A stretch of DNA of 64,000 nucleotides from Fibrobacter sp. UWB11 (GTDB lineage: Bacteria > Fibrobacterota > Fibrobacteria > Fibrobacterales > Fibrobacteraceae). The notes under the pieces are model-generated. The model had not been told where the DNA came from, did no database searches, and was given only the letters and a program-made list of their open reading frames with translations. The DNA is taken from positions 558,001 to 622,000 of the forward strand of contig NZ_FSRT01000002.1 of assembly GCF_900143015.1 (NCBI RefSeq), given 5' to 3'. The translations under genes and the position numbers were made by a program. Numbering within the stretch: position 1 is the first letter of the stretch; the number at the start of each line of letters is the position of its first letter. Below, piece by piece: positions 1 to 8,174 of the stretch.

Positions 1-193
1 ACGCACTCCCGGCTACATAACCTTCGGAGCCTCCCTCGAATTCCACTGGTCGCTCGCACTCGCCCACTACAGCATCATCCTCCGTGGCGAAAACTTGTTC
101 GATGCCGACGTGCGCAACCACCTTTCTCGCCTCAAGTCCGTGATGCCCGAAAAAGGCCGCAACCTAAGCCTTCTCGCCAAAGCGGAATTCTAA
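1..193 (+). CDS. TonB-dependent outer-membrane receptor, C-terminal fragment
   Basis: Only the last 63 codons are in the window; the reading frame is open from base 2 to the TAA at 191-193. The translation has the closing pattern of a TonB-dependent receptor barrel: ENLFDADVRNHLSRLK, then MPEKGRN, then a short last strand ending in phenylalanine, as outer-membrane barrels do. The family imports siderophores, cobalamin or glycans across the outer membrane using TonB energy. The substrate cannot be told from this fragment. The call rests on the C-terminal signature only. Confidence 0.75.
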   Translation, partial: RTPGYITFGASLEFHWSLALAHYSIILRGENLFDADVRNHLSRLKSVMPEKGRNLSLLAKAEF

Positions 194-201
194 AAATCAC
201 T

Positions 202-268
202 GGATCCTTCACTATCGTTCAGGATGACAAAAACGCAATGTCATGCCGGACACCGTTCCGGCATCACC
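202..268. repeat. Two intergenic palindromic repeats
   Basis: Two elements lie back to back between the receptor and the DUF58 gene. Bases 202-230 carry GGATCCTTC...CAGGATGACA. Bases 239-268 carry arms ATGCCGGA/TCCGGCAT around a 6-nt loop, preceded by TGTC (reverse orientation of the window-wide family with a GACA tail). Confidence 0.7.
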
Positions 269-318
269 ATTCTCCATTACATAGAAACGCATTTATGGTC
301 TTTCCCGTGCGATATTTG

Positions 319-324
319 TATATT
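319..324 (+). promoter_or_regulatory. -10 box of the DUF58 gene
   Basis: TATATT preceded by TG (TTTGTATATT), 27 nt before the ATG at 352. The same TTTGTATATT string precedes several other genes here. No convincing -35 is seen. Confidence 0.5.
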
Positions 325-351
325 CTTTAGCGAAAAAAAAGAAGAATTACG

Positions 352-1257
352 ATGGCCGATAAAGAATTGCTTGATAAAGAAGTTTTAAAGACCGTTAGCC
401 GCATTGAACTTTCTGTGCGCGGCACGCTCGACACCGTGATGACCGGAGCTTACCACAGTTCCTTCAAAGGGAACGGTATGGAATTCAGCGAAGTTCGCGA
501 ATACATGCCCGGCGATGATGTGCGCACGATTGACTGGAACGTGACCGCCCGAACCGGCACGCCTTACGTCAAAAAGTTCATCGAAGAACGCGAAATGACC
601 ATGCTCCTCATGGTCGATGCTTCAAGCAGCTCCGAATTTGGTTCTGGCAAGCAAATGAAAGGTGAAGTCATGGCAACGCTCACGGCTCTCCTCGCATTCG
701 CCGCCATCAAGAACAACGACAAGGTAGGCCTCCTCATTTACACCGACCAAGTCGAACTGTTCATCCCGCCCGAGAAAGGCCGCAAACACGTGTTGCGCCT
801 CATCCGCGAAATTCTCTACTTCAAGCCGCAGCACCACGGCACCAACACGCAAGTCGCCCTCGAATATGCCGGCAAGATTCTAAACCGCAAGGCAGTCGTC
901 GTTGTGATGAGCGACTTCTTGGACGAAGGTTTTGAAAATGCATTCCGCGTGTTGCGCAAGCGCCACGACGTTCTCGCCGTGTCCGTCGTTGACCCGCGTG
1001 AAATGGAACTCCCGCCTGCAGGCCTCGTAGAACTCGAAGACCCAGAAACCGGCGAAACACTCCTCATCGACACCGGTGACGCCGCCTTCCGCGAAGCATT
1101 CGCCCGCGAAGCCAAACGTCAAGGCAAAGCCACCAAGGAACTATTCCAGCGCATGTCGATTGACTTTGTTCGCATCGAGACGCACGACGACTTCAAGGAA
1201 ACAGTCGCCCCGCTCATCGAGCACTTCCGCCGCCGCGCTCGCGCTGCTAGCCGATAA
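352..1257 (+). CDS. DUF58 domain protein (MoxR-associated, vWA-like fold)
   Basis: This 301-residue soluble protein carries the DUF58 signature near residues 40-65 (EVREYMPGDDVRTIDWNVTA) and a von Willebrand A-like core with a MIDAS-type start, LLMVDASSSS, near residue 87. A second strand, VVVMSDFLDEG, lies near residue 180. DUF58 proteins usually work with a MoxR AAA ATPase and Bat-type membrane proteins in envelope stress or metal-insertion roles that remain poorly defined. The likely partners here are MoxR at 19829-20812 and the BatD-like protein at 26324-27292, so the usual operon is split. It has its own -10 box and a terminator at 1281-1312. Confidence 0.88.
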   Translation: MADKELLDKEVLKTVSRIELSVRGTLDTVMTGAYHSSFKGNGMEFSEVREYMPGDDVRTIDWNVTARTGTPYVKKFIEEREMTMLLMVDASSSSEFGSGKQMKGEVMATLTALLAFAAIKNNDKVGLLIYTDQVELFIPPEKGRKHVLRLIREILYFKPQHHGTNTQVALEYAGKILNRKAVVVVMSDFLDEGFENAFRVLRKRHDVLAVSVVDPREMELPPAGLVELEDPETGETLLIDTGDAAFREAFAREAKRQGKATKELFQRMSIDFVRIETHDDFKETVAPLIEHFRRRARAASR

Positions 1258-1280
1258 CTGTCAAAAAAACAATTACAAAC

Positions 1281-1312
1281 GCCCTCAATTAATATTGAGG
1301 GCTTATTGTTTT
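1281..1312 (+). terminator. Intrinsic terminator after the DUF58 gene
   Basis: A 9-bp perfect stem (GCCCTCAAT / ATTGAGGGC) with a 4-nt loop is followed by TTATTGTTTT. Confidence 0.75.
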
Positions 1313-1337
1313 ACAGGTCGCTAGCAGATAACATCAA

Positions 1338-1397
1338 GTACCCTGAGCTCGCCGAAGGGTACCGCGCGCAATCATCCTGAACGAATGCGAAGGTCCA
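1338..1397. repeat. Intergenic repeat remnants
   Basis: A hairpin with arms GTACCCT/AGGGTAC is followed by a CATCCTGAACG...CGAAGGTCC segment. The latter resembles the CATCCTGAGCGAAG-type intergenic repeat known from many bacteria. Confidence 0.4.
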
Positions 1398-1398
1398 G

Positions 1399-2043
1399 TT
1401 ACATTCCTTCTAGCATCCCCTTCAACTCCCGCTTCACGGTCTCCAAATCGCTATTCGTAAGCACCGGAATCAGCGTATTGATTTCTTCGATGGATTTGTC
1501 CCACCATTTGAACTTCAGCAAGAGCGAAGTCAGTTCTTCGTCAAAGCGGTAGCGGATTGTCTCCGCCGGATTCCCGACCACAACCGTGTACGGTTCCACG
1601 TTGCTTCCGACAACGCTATTCGCACCGATAATAGCACCATCGCCAATATGCACGCCCGGCAAAACCACCGCGTTCTGCCCGATCCACACATCGTTCCCGA
1701 TGACGGTATCGCCCTTGAACGGCAAATCGCTTTTTGCAGGCGATTTCATATTCCAGCCTTCGAGCGTGTAGAACGGGAAAGTCGAAACAGCATTCATCTG
1801 GTGATTCGCGCCATTCATTACAAATTCCACACCAGCCGCAATCTGACAGAATTTGCCAATAATAAGTTTATCACCAATAAAGTCATAGTGGTGCGTCACA
1901 TGACTTTCGAATTCCGAATCCGCGATGTACGTAAAATCTCCGACGATAATATTCGGATTTTTAACCGTAGGCTTGACATAGATTTCCTTTTCATAGCCTG
2001 CAATCGGATAAATTGTATTTGGATTGGGGATTTTTTCGCTCAT
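1399..2043 (-). CDS. Vat/CatB-type hexapeptide acetyltransferase
   Basis: This 214-residue protein is built of left-handed beta-helix hexapeptide repeats (IIGKFCQIAAGVEF, VIGNDVWIGQNAVVLPGV, IGDGAIIGANSVV). It has the xenobiotic acetyltransferase signature, including MNGANHQMNAVSTFPF near residue 95, where the catalytic histidine of this family lies, and the closing VVGNPAETIRYRF. The family moves acetyl from acetyl-CoA to hydroxyls of streptogramin A, chloramphenicol or sugars. The physiological substrate is unknown, so resistance should not be assumed. A TATATT box ends 6 nt before the ATG and no Shine-Dalgarno is present, suggesting a leaderless transcript. Confidence 0.88.
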   Translation of the reverse strand: MSEKIPNPNTIYPIAGYEKEIYVKPTVKNPNIIVGDFTYIADSEFESHVTHHYDFIGDKLIIGKFCQIAAGVEFVMNGANHQMNAVSTFPFYTLEGWNMKSPAKSDLPFKGDTVIGNDVWIGQNAVVLPGVHIGDGAIIGANSVVGSNVEPYTVVVGNPAETIRYRFDEELTSLLLKFKWWDKSIEEINTLIPVLTNSDLETVKRELKGMLEGM

Positions 2044-2049
2044 ACTCTA

Positions 2050-2055
2050 AATATA
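2050..2055 (-). promoter_or_regulatory. -10 box 6 nt upstream of the acetyltransferase ATG
   Basis: On the minus strand TATATT is followed by TAGAGT and then the ATG. The predicted start of transcription falls on the start codon. Confidence 0.5.
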
Positions 2056-2103
2056 TTTTAAAATTTGTATATATTTTCCTAAAATTTCAATCTGGAGGGG
2101 CGC

Positions 2104-3471
2104 ATGAACACGCACATTTTCGGCCAAAAAGTTTTTTGGACCGTTCTCGCAACAGTCACACTTTTAGCCATTACCACAAACGCAGCAGAAACTCGCTATA
2201 AGGACCGCTTATTCGAGGTTTCCAAAGAAGTAGATGTCACTTATGCAGAAAAAGTTCCAAAACTAAGTTCACTGCATGATATCGCAAAATTAACCTTTTC
2301 CTTTGGAGACAGCATCTTCTTTTATACAAGCGAAAGCGAAGTAACACTCAGTTCCATGAAAATGGACATCTACACACCAAAGGGCGACACAGAAAAAAAA
2401 CGCGCAGCAGTTATCGTTGCTCACGGTGGAGCCATGATTAAAGGTTCCAAAAACGATTTCAGCCAGCTTTCAATCACCTATTGCGATTCTCTTGCAGCAC
2501 GTGGATTCGTGACAGCATCCATGGGATACCGCACAGGCGTATCGCTTAGAGGCGAAGGCAACTCTCTCAGCATTGACAGCGCTGATTTCGGACGATCAGT
2601 GTATCGCGGAGTACAAGATATCAACGCCGCAGTGCGCTACATGCGCAAAAACGCAGACAAATACGGAATCGACACGAACCAAATTTACCTTATCGGTAAC
2701 AGCTCTGGAGCAATTCTTTCCATCGAAAACATTTATACAAACAACGAAAGTGAATTCCCAAGTTACATTAACTACGGCGATGCACCAGATCTCGGCCCAC
2801 TGAATCTCTACGGCGAACAAGGCGTTGGTTTCCATGCAAATGGCGGTGTTTTCTTGTGGGGAGCAACACATGACCCCAGCATCATCGGCAGCAGCGAGGT
2901 TCCCGTCCTTCTTATTCATGGAACCGAAGACAAAACTGTTCCCTTTAAAGTCGGGCATCCACTCGATGGCGCTGCAAGAATGTTAAAGAGAATGGCACCT
3001 GAGGAATACGCACCACTTGTAGAGGCAATCGACTTTGTTGTCGAAACCCCTACACTTTACGGAAGCTACGTCATCGACTCCATCTTGAAAGCCAAGAATA
3101 TTGAGCACGAAACATTTTTCGCAAACACTTCAACCCACGAAGTATACGACGAACTCGAATACGAAAAAACAGTACAAACAAAAGTTTTTGATTTTTTGTT
3201 TAAACTCGCTTCCTCAAATTCGACAACATCTATCGGCAAGCACACTATCGCATCTCGCGCATCGGGAATCCAGATGCAAAAGGGCAATTTGAGCTTCATC
3301 GTTACTCGCGGCAACAACCTAAAATACACCGTGATGGACCTTCGCGGCCGCCCAGCAATGTCGGGTAGAGTATCCGCAAATGAATCTGTAGACTTGAGCT
3401 CGCTTAGCAATGGCGTTTACGTATTACACGTGCAAGGTGAACGCGCCATACGCATTGGAATCAGTAAATAA
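2104..3471 (+). CDS. Secreted alpha/beta-hydrolase (esterase) with sorting-type C-terminus
   Basis: A signal peptide (residues 1-27, cleavage likely after TTNA) leads into an alpha/beta-hydrolase domain of about 330 residues. The oxyanion HGG motif (VAHGGAMIKG), the nucleophile elbow GNSSG near residue 200, a likely acid in IHGTEDKTVPF near residue 275 and a likely catalytic His in STHEVYDE near residue 345 are all visible. This fits a carboxyl, acetyl-xylan or feruloyl-type esterase. The last 80 residues form a beta-rich module ending VDLSSLSNGVYVLHVQG, like the type A tails used by type IX secretion. The Shine-Dalgarno GGAGGGG precedes the ATG. The substrate is not determinable by eye. Confidence 0.85.
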   Translation: MNTHIFGQKVFWTVLATVTLLAITTNAAETRYKDRLFEVSKEVDVTYAEKVPKLSSLHDIAKLTFSFGDSIFFYTSESEVTLSSMKMDIYTPKGDTEKKRAAVIVAHGGAMIKGSKNDFSQLSITYCDSLAARGFVTASMGYRTGVSLRGEGNSLSIDSADFGRSVYRGVQDINAAVRYMRKNADKYGIDTNQIYLIGNSSGAILSIENIYTNNESEFPSYINYGDAPDLGPLNLYGEQGVGFHANGGVFLWGATHDPSIIGSSEVPVLLIHGTEDKTVPFKVGHPLDGAARMLKRMAPEEYAPLVEAIDFVVETPTLYGSYVIDSILKAKNIEHETFFANTSTHEVYDELEYEKTVQTKVFDFLFKLASSNSTTSIGKHTIASRASGIQMQKGNLSFIVTRGNNLKYTVMDLRGRPAMSGRVSANESVDLSSLSNGVYVLHVQGERAIRIGISK

Positions 3472-3520
3472 CGCGTCTCGCCAAAGCGAGCGTTCCATTC
3501 AAATTTAAAACTGTAAAATA

Positions 3521-5575
3521 TTAAACAGAAGCAGGACGGTAGCCGAGCAGCTTCATGCTGTAAAGCGCCGTCCCTTTGCTTATACTGCGGACACCCGTAG
3601 CATAACCGAAAATCTTTCGCAGTGGCACGTCAGCTTTCAAAAAGTGCGTTTTGCCATCGCCTTCGATTTCCTTCACCTTGCCTTCGCGAGCCTGGATATC
3701 GCCCGTCACAAGACCAGCAAAATTCACGGGACATTCCAGCGAAAGTTCCATCACCGGTTCGTACAACTGCACATCCGCAGGCTTCACAAGTTTAGCGACT
3801 GCATCGACGCAGCACTTCTTGATCATCGGCGGGAGCGCCCCTTCCGTCCATTCAAAGCGATGGACTTCAAAACGTACGCCTACAAGCGGGCCCTTGCCGA
3901 GCACGCCGACTTCGGTCGATTCCAGGAGTGCCGAACGCACACCCGCCAAAATTTCACGCGGGGCACTTTCCATGAACTCCGCAGACAAGCGAATATCGTG
4001 AGCATCGCCTTCTAGAGGGGATGCCGAAATGCTAATGGACATTTTATGCGGCCCAATCTGGAACGTATTTTCTGCAGGTCCCACTTCACGGCACAAGCGT
4101 TCTTGCCAACGCACTTCGGGGCTACCGGCTCTCACTTCGCAACCAAATTCACGTTTTAAGCGGGCTAGCAGCACATCGAGTTGCACCTCGCCCACCGTAT
4201 GCAAGTACCAGAAACCTCCATCGTCCTTTTGCACGCGGAAACTCGGATCCATTCGCGCCAGCACAGAGAGGCTGCGTTCCACGTGGGCATAATCTTCCGT
4301 GCGTACACATTCCACACGCGTCTGCAACAACGGCAAATAATTTTCGCTGATAGACGGCGCGGCAGTTCCGGCGGCATTTTCCGCGGCATCTCCTGCAGCT
4401 TCATAGATTGCTTCGCCTTCGGCTCGCAATGACGTTCCCGCGGCATCTCCCATCGAACTTTCATCGCGCATTCCACGACCGTCTAAATAAATCACTTGCC
4501 CAAGTTCCGTCTCAAACGGGCTGCGCATCGCATAAATATCGCCCGAACGGATTTCATCCACCGGCAAAAGCATATTCGCCTTGAGCCTCGAAAACTCAAA
4601 ACCCGCCGGCCAATCACGGCGCAACAAATCCACATGGCTGCGGAACAGCGAAATCTCGCCAATCCCACGGAAATGCCTCAAACGCACAACTTGCCCAAGC
4701 TCATTTTCTCCAAACGTCGGAACTTCCGGCAAAAAGAACGAGAGCGCCGTCACGATGCTACGAACGCCAAAACCTTCCAGCGCAGAACCCGCATAGCAAA
4801 TCACATATTCATCGCTTGCAGCAAGCGCTTTAAGCCCGCGCAAAAGCATCTTGGGCGGCACCGGCTTATTTTCAAGCGCAAGCGACAAAATTTCATCGTC
4901 AAAATTGCTTGCAAATTCCACCGCTTCGGCATAATACTTTTTCAAAAGCGCACGCTCTTCCGCAGAACCCGCATCCGATTCCCAACCGTCATCGAGAACT
5001 TCTGCACCCGATTCCGAATGCACCAAACGGCTTTGGCTCAACACATCGAGCACGGCATGCATTTTGCCATTTTTAAACTGTGGCACAGACATGAGCACCG
5101 GGCGCACACCAAGCGTTTCTTCAATGTTGATGAGCGTTTCGTCCAGCGAATAATCGGGATTATCGAGTTTATTTACAAATAAAATCGTACGTACACGCGA
5201 TTCTCGCAACTTGCGGAACGAGGCAACCGTCTGCGTTTCGACACCACTTGCGGCACTCACCACAAGCACAGCGCCTTCCACAGCCGTAAGCGCCATATCG
5301 ACTTCGGCTCCAAAGTCAACATGCCCCGGCGTATCAATAAAATTAAACCATGTATTTTTCCATTCGAAATGTGCCACGCCACTTTCAATCGTGATGCCGC
5401 GTTCCTTTTCTTCGGGCATGTAGTCCATCGTGGCCAAGCCATCTTCTACGCGCCCCGGGCGGTGAATTTCGCCTGCCGCAAAAAGGATTCTCTCAGAAAG
5501 AGTCGTCTTGCCCGCATCAACGTGGGCGAGAATTGCAATATTTCGAATCGGCTGTTTCATAAGCCAAAGATACAT
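3521..5575 (-). CDS. EF-G/TetM-like ribosome-dependent GTPase
   Basis: This is a full-length translational GTPase of 684 residues. All G motifs are present: AHVDAGKTT (about 17-25), RGITIESG, DTPGHVDF, NKLD and GSAL. Domains III-V follow (PLLQTRVECV, GEVQLDVLLARLKREF and a C-terminal EF-G fold). A separate canonical EF-G is expected elsewhere, so this is an EF-G paralogue or ribosomal-protection-type factor. Its start lies 1 nt after the stop of the alarmone synthetase, implying coupled translation; a second ATG at 5560 (MKQPIRN) matches the usual family start. An Ala/Glu-rich 19-residue insert at the domain II/III junction is encoded by a palindromic repeat flanked by 13-bp direct repeats. 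Confidence 0.87.
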   Translation of the reverse strand: MYLWLMKQPIRNIAILAHVDAGKTTLSERILFAAGEIHRPGRVEDGLATMDYMPEEKERGITIESGVAHFEWKNTWFNFIDTPGHVDFGAEVDMALTAVEGAVLVVSAASGVETQTVASFRKLRESRVRTILFVNKLDNPDYSLDETLINIEETLGVRPVLMSVPQFKNGKMHAVLDVLSQSRLVHSESGAEVLDDGWESDAGSAEERALLKKYYAEAVEFASNFDDEILSLALENKPVPPKMLLRGLKALAASDEYVICYAGSALEGFGVRSIVTALSFFLPEVPTFGENELGQVVRLRHFRGIGEISLFRSHVDLLRRDWPAGFEFSRLKANMLLPVDEIRSGDIYAMRSPFETELGQVIYLDGRGMRDESSMGDAAGTSLRAEGEAIYEAAGDAAENAAGTAAPSISENYLPLLQTRVECVRTEDYAHVERSLSVLARMDPSFRVQKDDGGFWYLHTVGEVQLDVLLARLKREFGCEVRAGSPEVRWQERLCREVGPAENTFQIGPHKMSISISASPLEGDAHDIRLSAEFMESAPREILAGVRSALLESTEVGVLGKGPLVGVRFEVHRFEWTEGALPPMIKKCCVDAVAKLVKPADVQLYEPVMELSLECPVNFAGLVTGDIQAREGKVKEIEGDGKTHFLKADVPLRKIFGYATGVRSISKGTALYSMKLLGYRPASV
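4381..4450. repeat. Palindromic insert flanked by 13-bp direct repeats inside a gene
   Basis: CCGCGGCATCTCC occurs at 4381-4393 and again at 4438-4450. Between them are 44 bp with GATTGCTTCGCC...GGCTCGCAATGAC, an imperfect palindrome like the ATTGCGAGC..GAAGCAATC intergenic repeat of many bacteria. Insert plus one direct repeat is 57 bp, exactly 19 codons, so the EF-G-like frame is kept. Confidence 0.7.
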
Positions 5576-5576
5576 T

Positions 5577-6686
5577 TTACTGGTTCATGAACGAGAGTTT
5601 CAACGCCTTATCGTATAGTCGTTTCGCCCACTTTTCGTGACTCGCCGATTCACCGTAAAGATCATCCAAAACAGTCCGGATGCCCGCCACGCCACCACCT
5701 TTTTTCAGTATGAACACAGCAAGCAAACTAATCACGCCCAACGAAGAATCAATAATGTCCAAATCCGTGCTCGCAAGTTGGAAAGCCGCCAAATTATAGG
5801 CATCGTCGGTGTTTTCCTTGATTAGCCGGTCAACATCGCCAAGCGTCTTGAATCGCAAAAATTTTAACGCCTTGAGGAATGGCATAAGCGAGGATTCATG
5901 AATTTCGGCCTGGTTGATTGCCGCAATGCGTTGGTTCAACTTATCAAACGGTCGCAACTTCAAATAATTCGTAAACGAGTCGCCATTCAGCGCAACCTCA
6001 TCAAAGCGCCCCGAACGCACCAGCGATTGCACATGGAACCTGTAATTATTGAGATCCGTACGGATTTTGCTAAACTGTTCATCAATCAATTCCAACATTC
6101 CCGCAAGGCGATTCAAGTTGCGCAAGTATTCCCGAGGAATTTCAAAACCCGACTTGTAGCCCGTATCGTGATCCAGCACCGCCCACACATGCTGCAAAGC
6201 CGTGCGCAATTGAATTTCAAAGTGAATTTCATTTATTTCAGGGCATTCCGGATCTTCGTACAGAGATTTCGGGATGGTACATATAAAATGCAACGAATTA
6301 TATCCAAAGCTATCGAGTTCGTGCATTTTACGTTTATCAACGCTGTTTTTCCAGTCAATTTCGAACAAACTTTCAACAAGTGCCGCAATTTTGTCCACAT
6401 CGTCATTGTAGAACGCAATCACGCGGGCACCCAAAATGTCCGTCAAATCCGCCAGAGACTTATACTTGCCATTTTTACGTTCAAGTTTTTCGGCAAGGCT
6501 CGCTTCTGCCTTGATTCGCGCTTCAACGGCAGTCACATAAATGTTATTCTCTGCCACTTTTTTCTTGAGCAAATCACAAACAAAATCTTTCAACCGCTCA
6601 TAAATTGGCTTTTTTTCGCGATAATCCTCAAGAATCATCGTTTCAGCAGGATTCAACCCATATTTTTCTACAGAATCTTCGCCCAT
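5577..6686 (-). CDS. RelA/SpoT-domain nucleotide (alarmone) synthetase
   Basis: This 369-residue protein has a RelA/SpoT synthetase domain at about residues 45-200. Visible motifs are KYKSLADLTDILGARVIAF, which holds the Asp that binds Mg, DSFGYNSLHF, and EIQLRTALQHVWAVLDHD, which holds the conserved Glu. The domain moves pyrophosphate from ATP to GTP/GDP, or in toxic forms to adenosine nucleotides or tRNA ends. The remaining 170 residues are helical and of unknown type; no TGS or ACT domains are present. It starts on the stop of an HD hydrolase gene (TAATG overlap) and ends 1 nt before an EF-G-like gene. A housekeeping small alarmone synthetase or a toxSAS toxin are both possible. Confidence 0.85.
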   Translation of the reverse strand: MGEDSVEKYGLNPAETMILEDYREKKPIYERLKDFVCDLLKKKVAENNIYVTAVEARIKAEASLAEKLERKNGKYKSLADLTDILGARVIAFYNDDVDKIAALVESLFEIDWKNSVDKRKMHELDSFGYNSLHFICTIPKSLYEDPECPEINEIHFEIQLRTALQHVWAVLDHDTGYKSGFEIPREYLRNLNRLAGMLELIDEQFSKIRTDLNNYRFHVQSLVRSGRFDEVALNGDSFTNYLKLRPFDKLNQRIAAINQAEIHESSLMPFLKALKFLRFKTLGDVDRLIKENTDDAYNLAAFQLASTDLDIIDSSLGVISLLAVFILKKGGGVAGIRTVLDDLYGESASHEKWAKRLYDKALKLSFMNQ

Positions 6687-7255
6687 TATTTTCTACCACC
6701 AAATATTTTTTCAATTAAATCCGAAAATTCCGAATAAGCAAAAGTTCCTTCAAGTTCTTTCAGGGCCGCAGCCAAGCCACGATAATGCCACTCATGCTCT
6801 TTTATATCGGTCACATGGAAAATATTCCAAAGTTCATCGCCTTTTTGTACAAAATCGCGATAGATAATTCGAGCATTGCTTAACTTGTCTCCAAGCGCCA
6901 CCATTTTTGCATCGCGACTTGCACGCGAAAGCCTGTCAATTGCAGCCTGCTTGCGGGCATGCCAAGAATCCGACTCGTTCACGCCTTCCATGAACACGTC
7001 AGATTCTTCTTCCACGAGTTTAGCCACACGGTCTCCAAATTCTCGACGGATATCATCCAACGTAACAGACGTATCTTCAACGGTATCGTGCAAAATAGCC
7101 GCCGCCAAAAGTTCCTGATCGGTTGTCATCGTAGCGACAATTTCGACAGCTTCCATCGGGTGGACAATGTAAGGGAAACCTTTTCCGCGACGTTCCGTGC
7201 CAGCATGAGCCTTGACCGCAAAAACAATAGCCTTATCGAGAACTGAAGTATCCAT
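6686..7255 (-). CDS. HD-domain small alarmone hydrolase (MESH1/SpoT-like)
   Basis: This 189-residue stand-alone HD domain keeps the metal and substrate residues of (p)ppGpp hydrolases: RRGKG (22-26), His32, LHDTVEDT with His56/Asp57 and Glu60/Asp61, and GDKLSN near residue 122. It should therefore be able to remove the 3'-pyrophosphate of alarmones. Its stop overlaps the start of the synthetase gene by one base, so the two activities of a SpoT protein are here split over two coupled genes. Paired with a toxic synthetase it could act as an antidote, as SAH antitoxins do. The Shine-Dalgarno AGAGGA lies 6 nt before the ATG. Confidence 0.88.
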   Translation of the reverse strand: MDTSVLDKAIVFAVKAHAGTERRGKGFPYIVHPMEAVEIVATMTTDQELLAAAILHDTVEDTSVTLDDIRREFGDRVAKLVEEESDVFMEGVNESDSWHARKQAAIDRLSRASRDAKMVALGDKLSNARIIYRDFVQKGDELWNIFHVTDIKEHEWHYRGLAAALKELEGTFAYSEFSDLIEKIFGGRK

Positions 7256-7257
7256 AA

Positions 7258-7956
7258 TTAGTCCTCTAAGAAATACTGAACATTGGTAACAACGCGGACA
7301 TTCTTGATGTACGGCGTATTTTCATCGCGGTCACTAATGGAGAACTGCCCCTGCGATGCAGTCTTGATTTTTCCGAGTTTGCTATCGGAATCCGCTGCAA
7401 ACTTTTCACCGGCAGCACGGGCATTCTTGTTTGCTTCATCAATCATCGCGGGCTTAATTTCGTTCAGGCCATTGAAACTGTAAAGTTTGCGGTAGCGGTA
7501 ATCATCACCACTGAACGCAATACCTTGCTTCAGCAAGTCGCCCTGTTTGCCCATGATATCACGGACGCGGTCCACATTCTTCGATGCAACCGTCGTCACG
7601 ACAGTCGCAATGTAGCGGAACGGGCGCTTGTTGTCGCCATAACGTTCGCCTTGCACATCTTCGATTTCCGGAGCAGACCAGCTGATTTCGGAATCCACAA
7701 CGCCATTGTCGCGCAGGAACTTTCCAAGCGTTGCATTTTTCGCCTGCACTGCATCATAGATTACAGAGAGGTCATTCCCGACTTCCTTGTACACGATAGG
7801 CCAAATCACAAAATCCGCTTTAACTTCGCGTTCGGAAAGGCCTCGGACAGAAACAACACGGTCCCTATCTTTCGTGTGCATCATGGCGCAATAGAGGAAA
7901 GCACCAAGACCGAGAATTGCAATTGCCAACACCAAAGCTTCTTTTACTCTAGACAT
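7258..7956 (-). CDS. SIMPL-domain (DUF541) membrane-anchored protein
   Basis: The 232-residue protein has an N-terminal membrane anchor (about 6-26, ALVLAIAILGLGAFLYCAM). It is followed by a SIMPL/DUF541 domain with VVSVRGLSEREVKADFVIW and a C-terminal VRVVTNVQYFLED. SIMPL proteins form periplasmic oligomers of uncertain role. The stop lies 2 nt before the ATG of the HD hydrolase, so it may be first in a four-gene operon. The Shine-Dalgarno AAGGAG precedes the ATG. Whether it shares function with the alarmone genes is unknown. Confidence 0.85.
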   Translation of the reverse strand: MSRVKEALVLAIAILGLGAFLYCAMMHTKDRDRVVSVRGLSEREVKADFVIWPIVYKEVGNDLSVIYDAVQAKNATLGKFLRDNGVVDSEISWSAPEIEDVQGERYGDNKRPFRYIATVVTTVASKNVDRVRDIMGKQGDLLKQGIAFSGDDYRYRKLYSFNGLNEIKPAMIDEANKNARAAGEKFAADSDSKLGKIKTASQGQFSISDRDENTPYIKNVRVVTNVQYFLED

Positions 7957-8019
7957 ATATTTCTCCTTCGCCGCAAAACACCCACGGCTATAAGTTTAAT
8001 ATACAATCTTGAGTAGTTA

Positions 8020-8110
8020 CTAGTTATTGGTCAATGGTCATTAGTCGTTGGTTTTTACCCAAGACAACAACATGATTATACATCTAATGACCAAGAACTA
8101 ATGACTAAAG
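8020..8110. repeat. Low-complexity TTGGTCA/TGACCAA repeat region
   Basis: Runs such as TTATTGGTCAATGGTCATTAG and, further on, CTAATGACCAAGAACTAATG form an inverted, degenerate repeat between the SIMPL gene and pgi. A related stretch occurs at 45221-45260. Confidence 0.4.
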
Positions 8111-8174
8111 ACCACATTCTAATTTCTATATTTTCCCTCGTAACAAAAACCCGCGTGTGCGGAAAGGATAATCT

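Noticed and set aside
1399-2043. Antibiotic resistance gene
   Set aside because: The Vat/CatB fold is shared by many sugar and housekeeping acetyltransferases; sequence alone does not show drug activity.
3521-5575. Tetracycline resistance (TetM) gene
   Set aside because: Motifs are as close to EF-G as to TetM and the gene is coupled to alarmone genes, so resistance is not supported.
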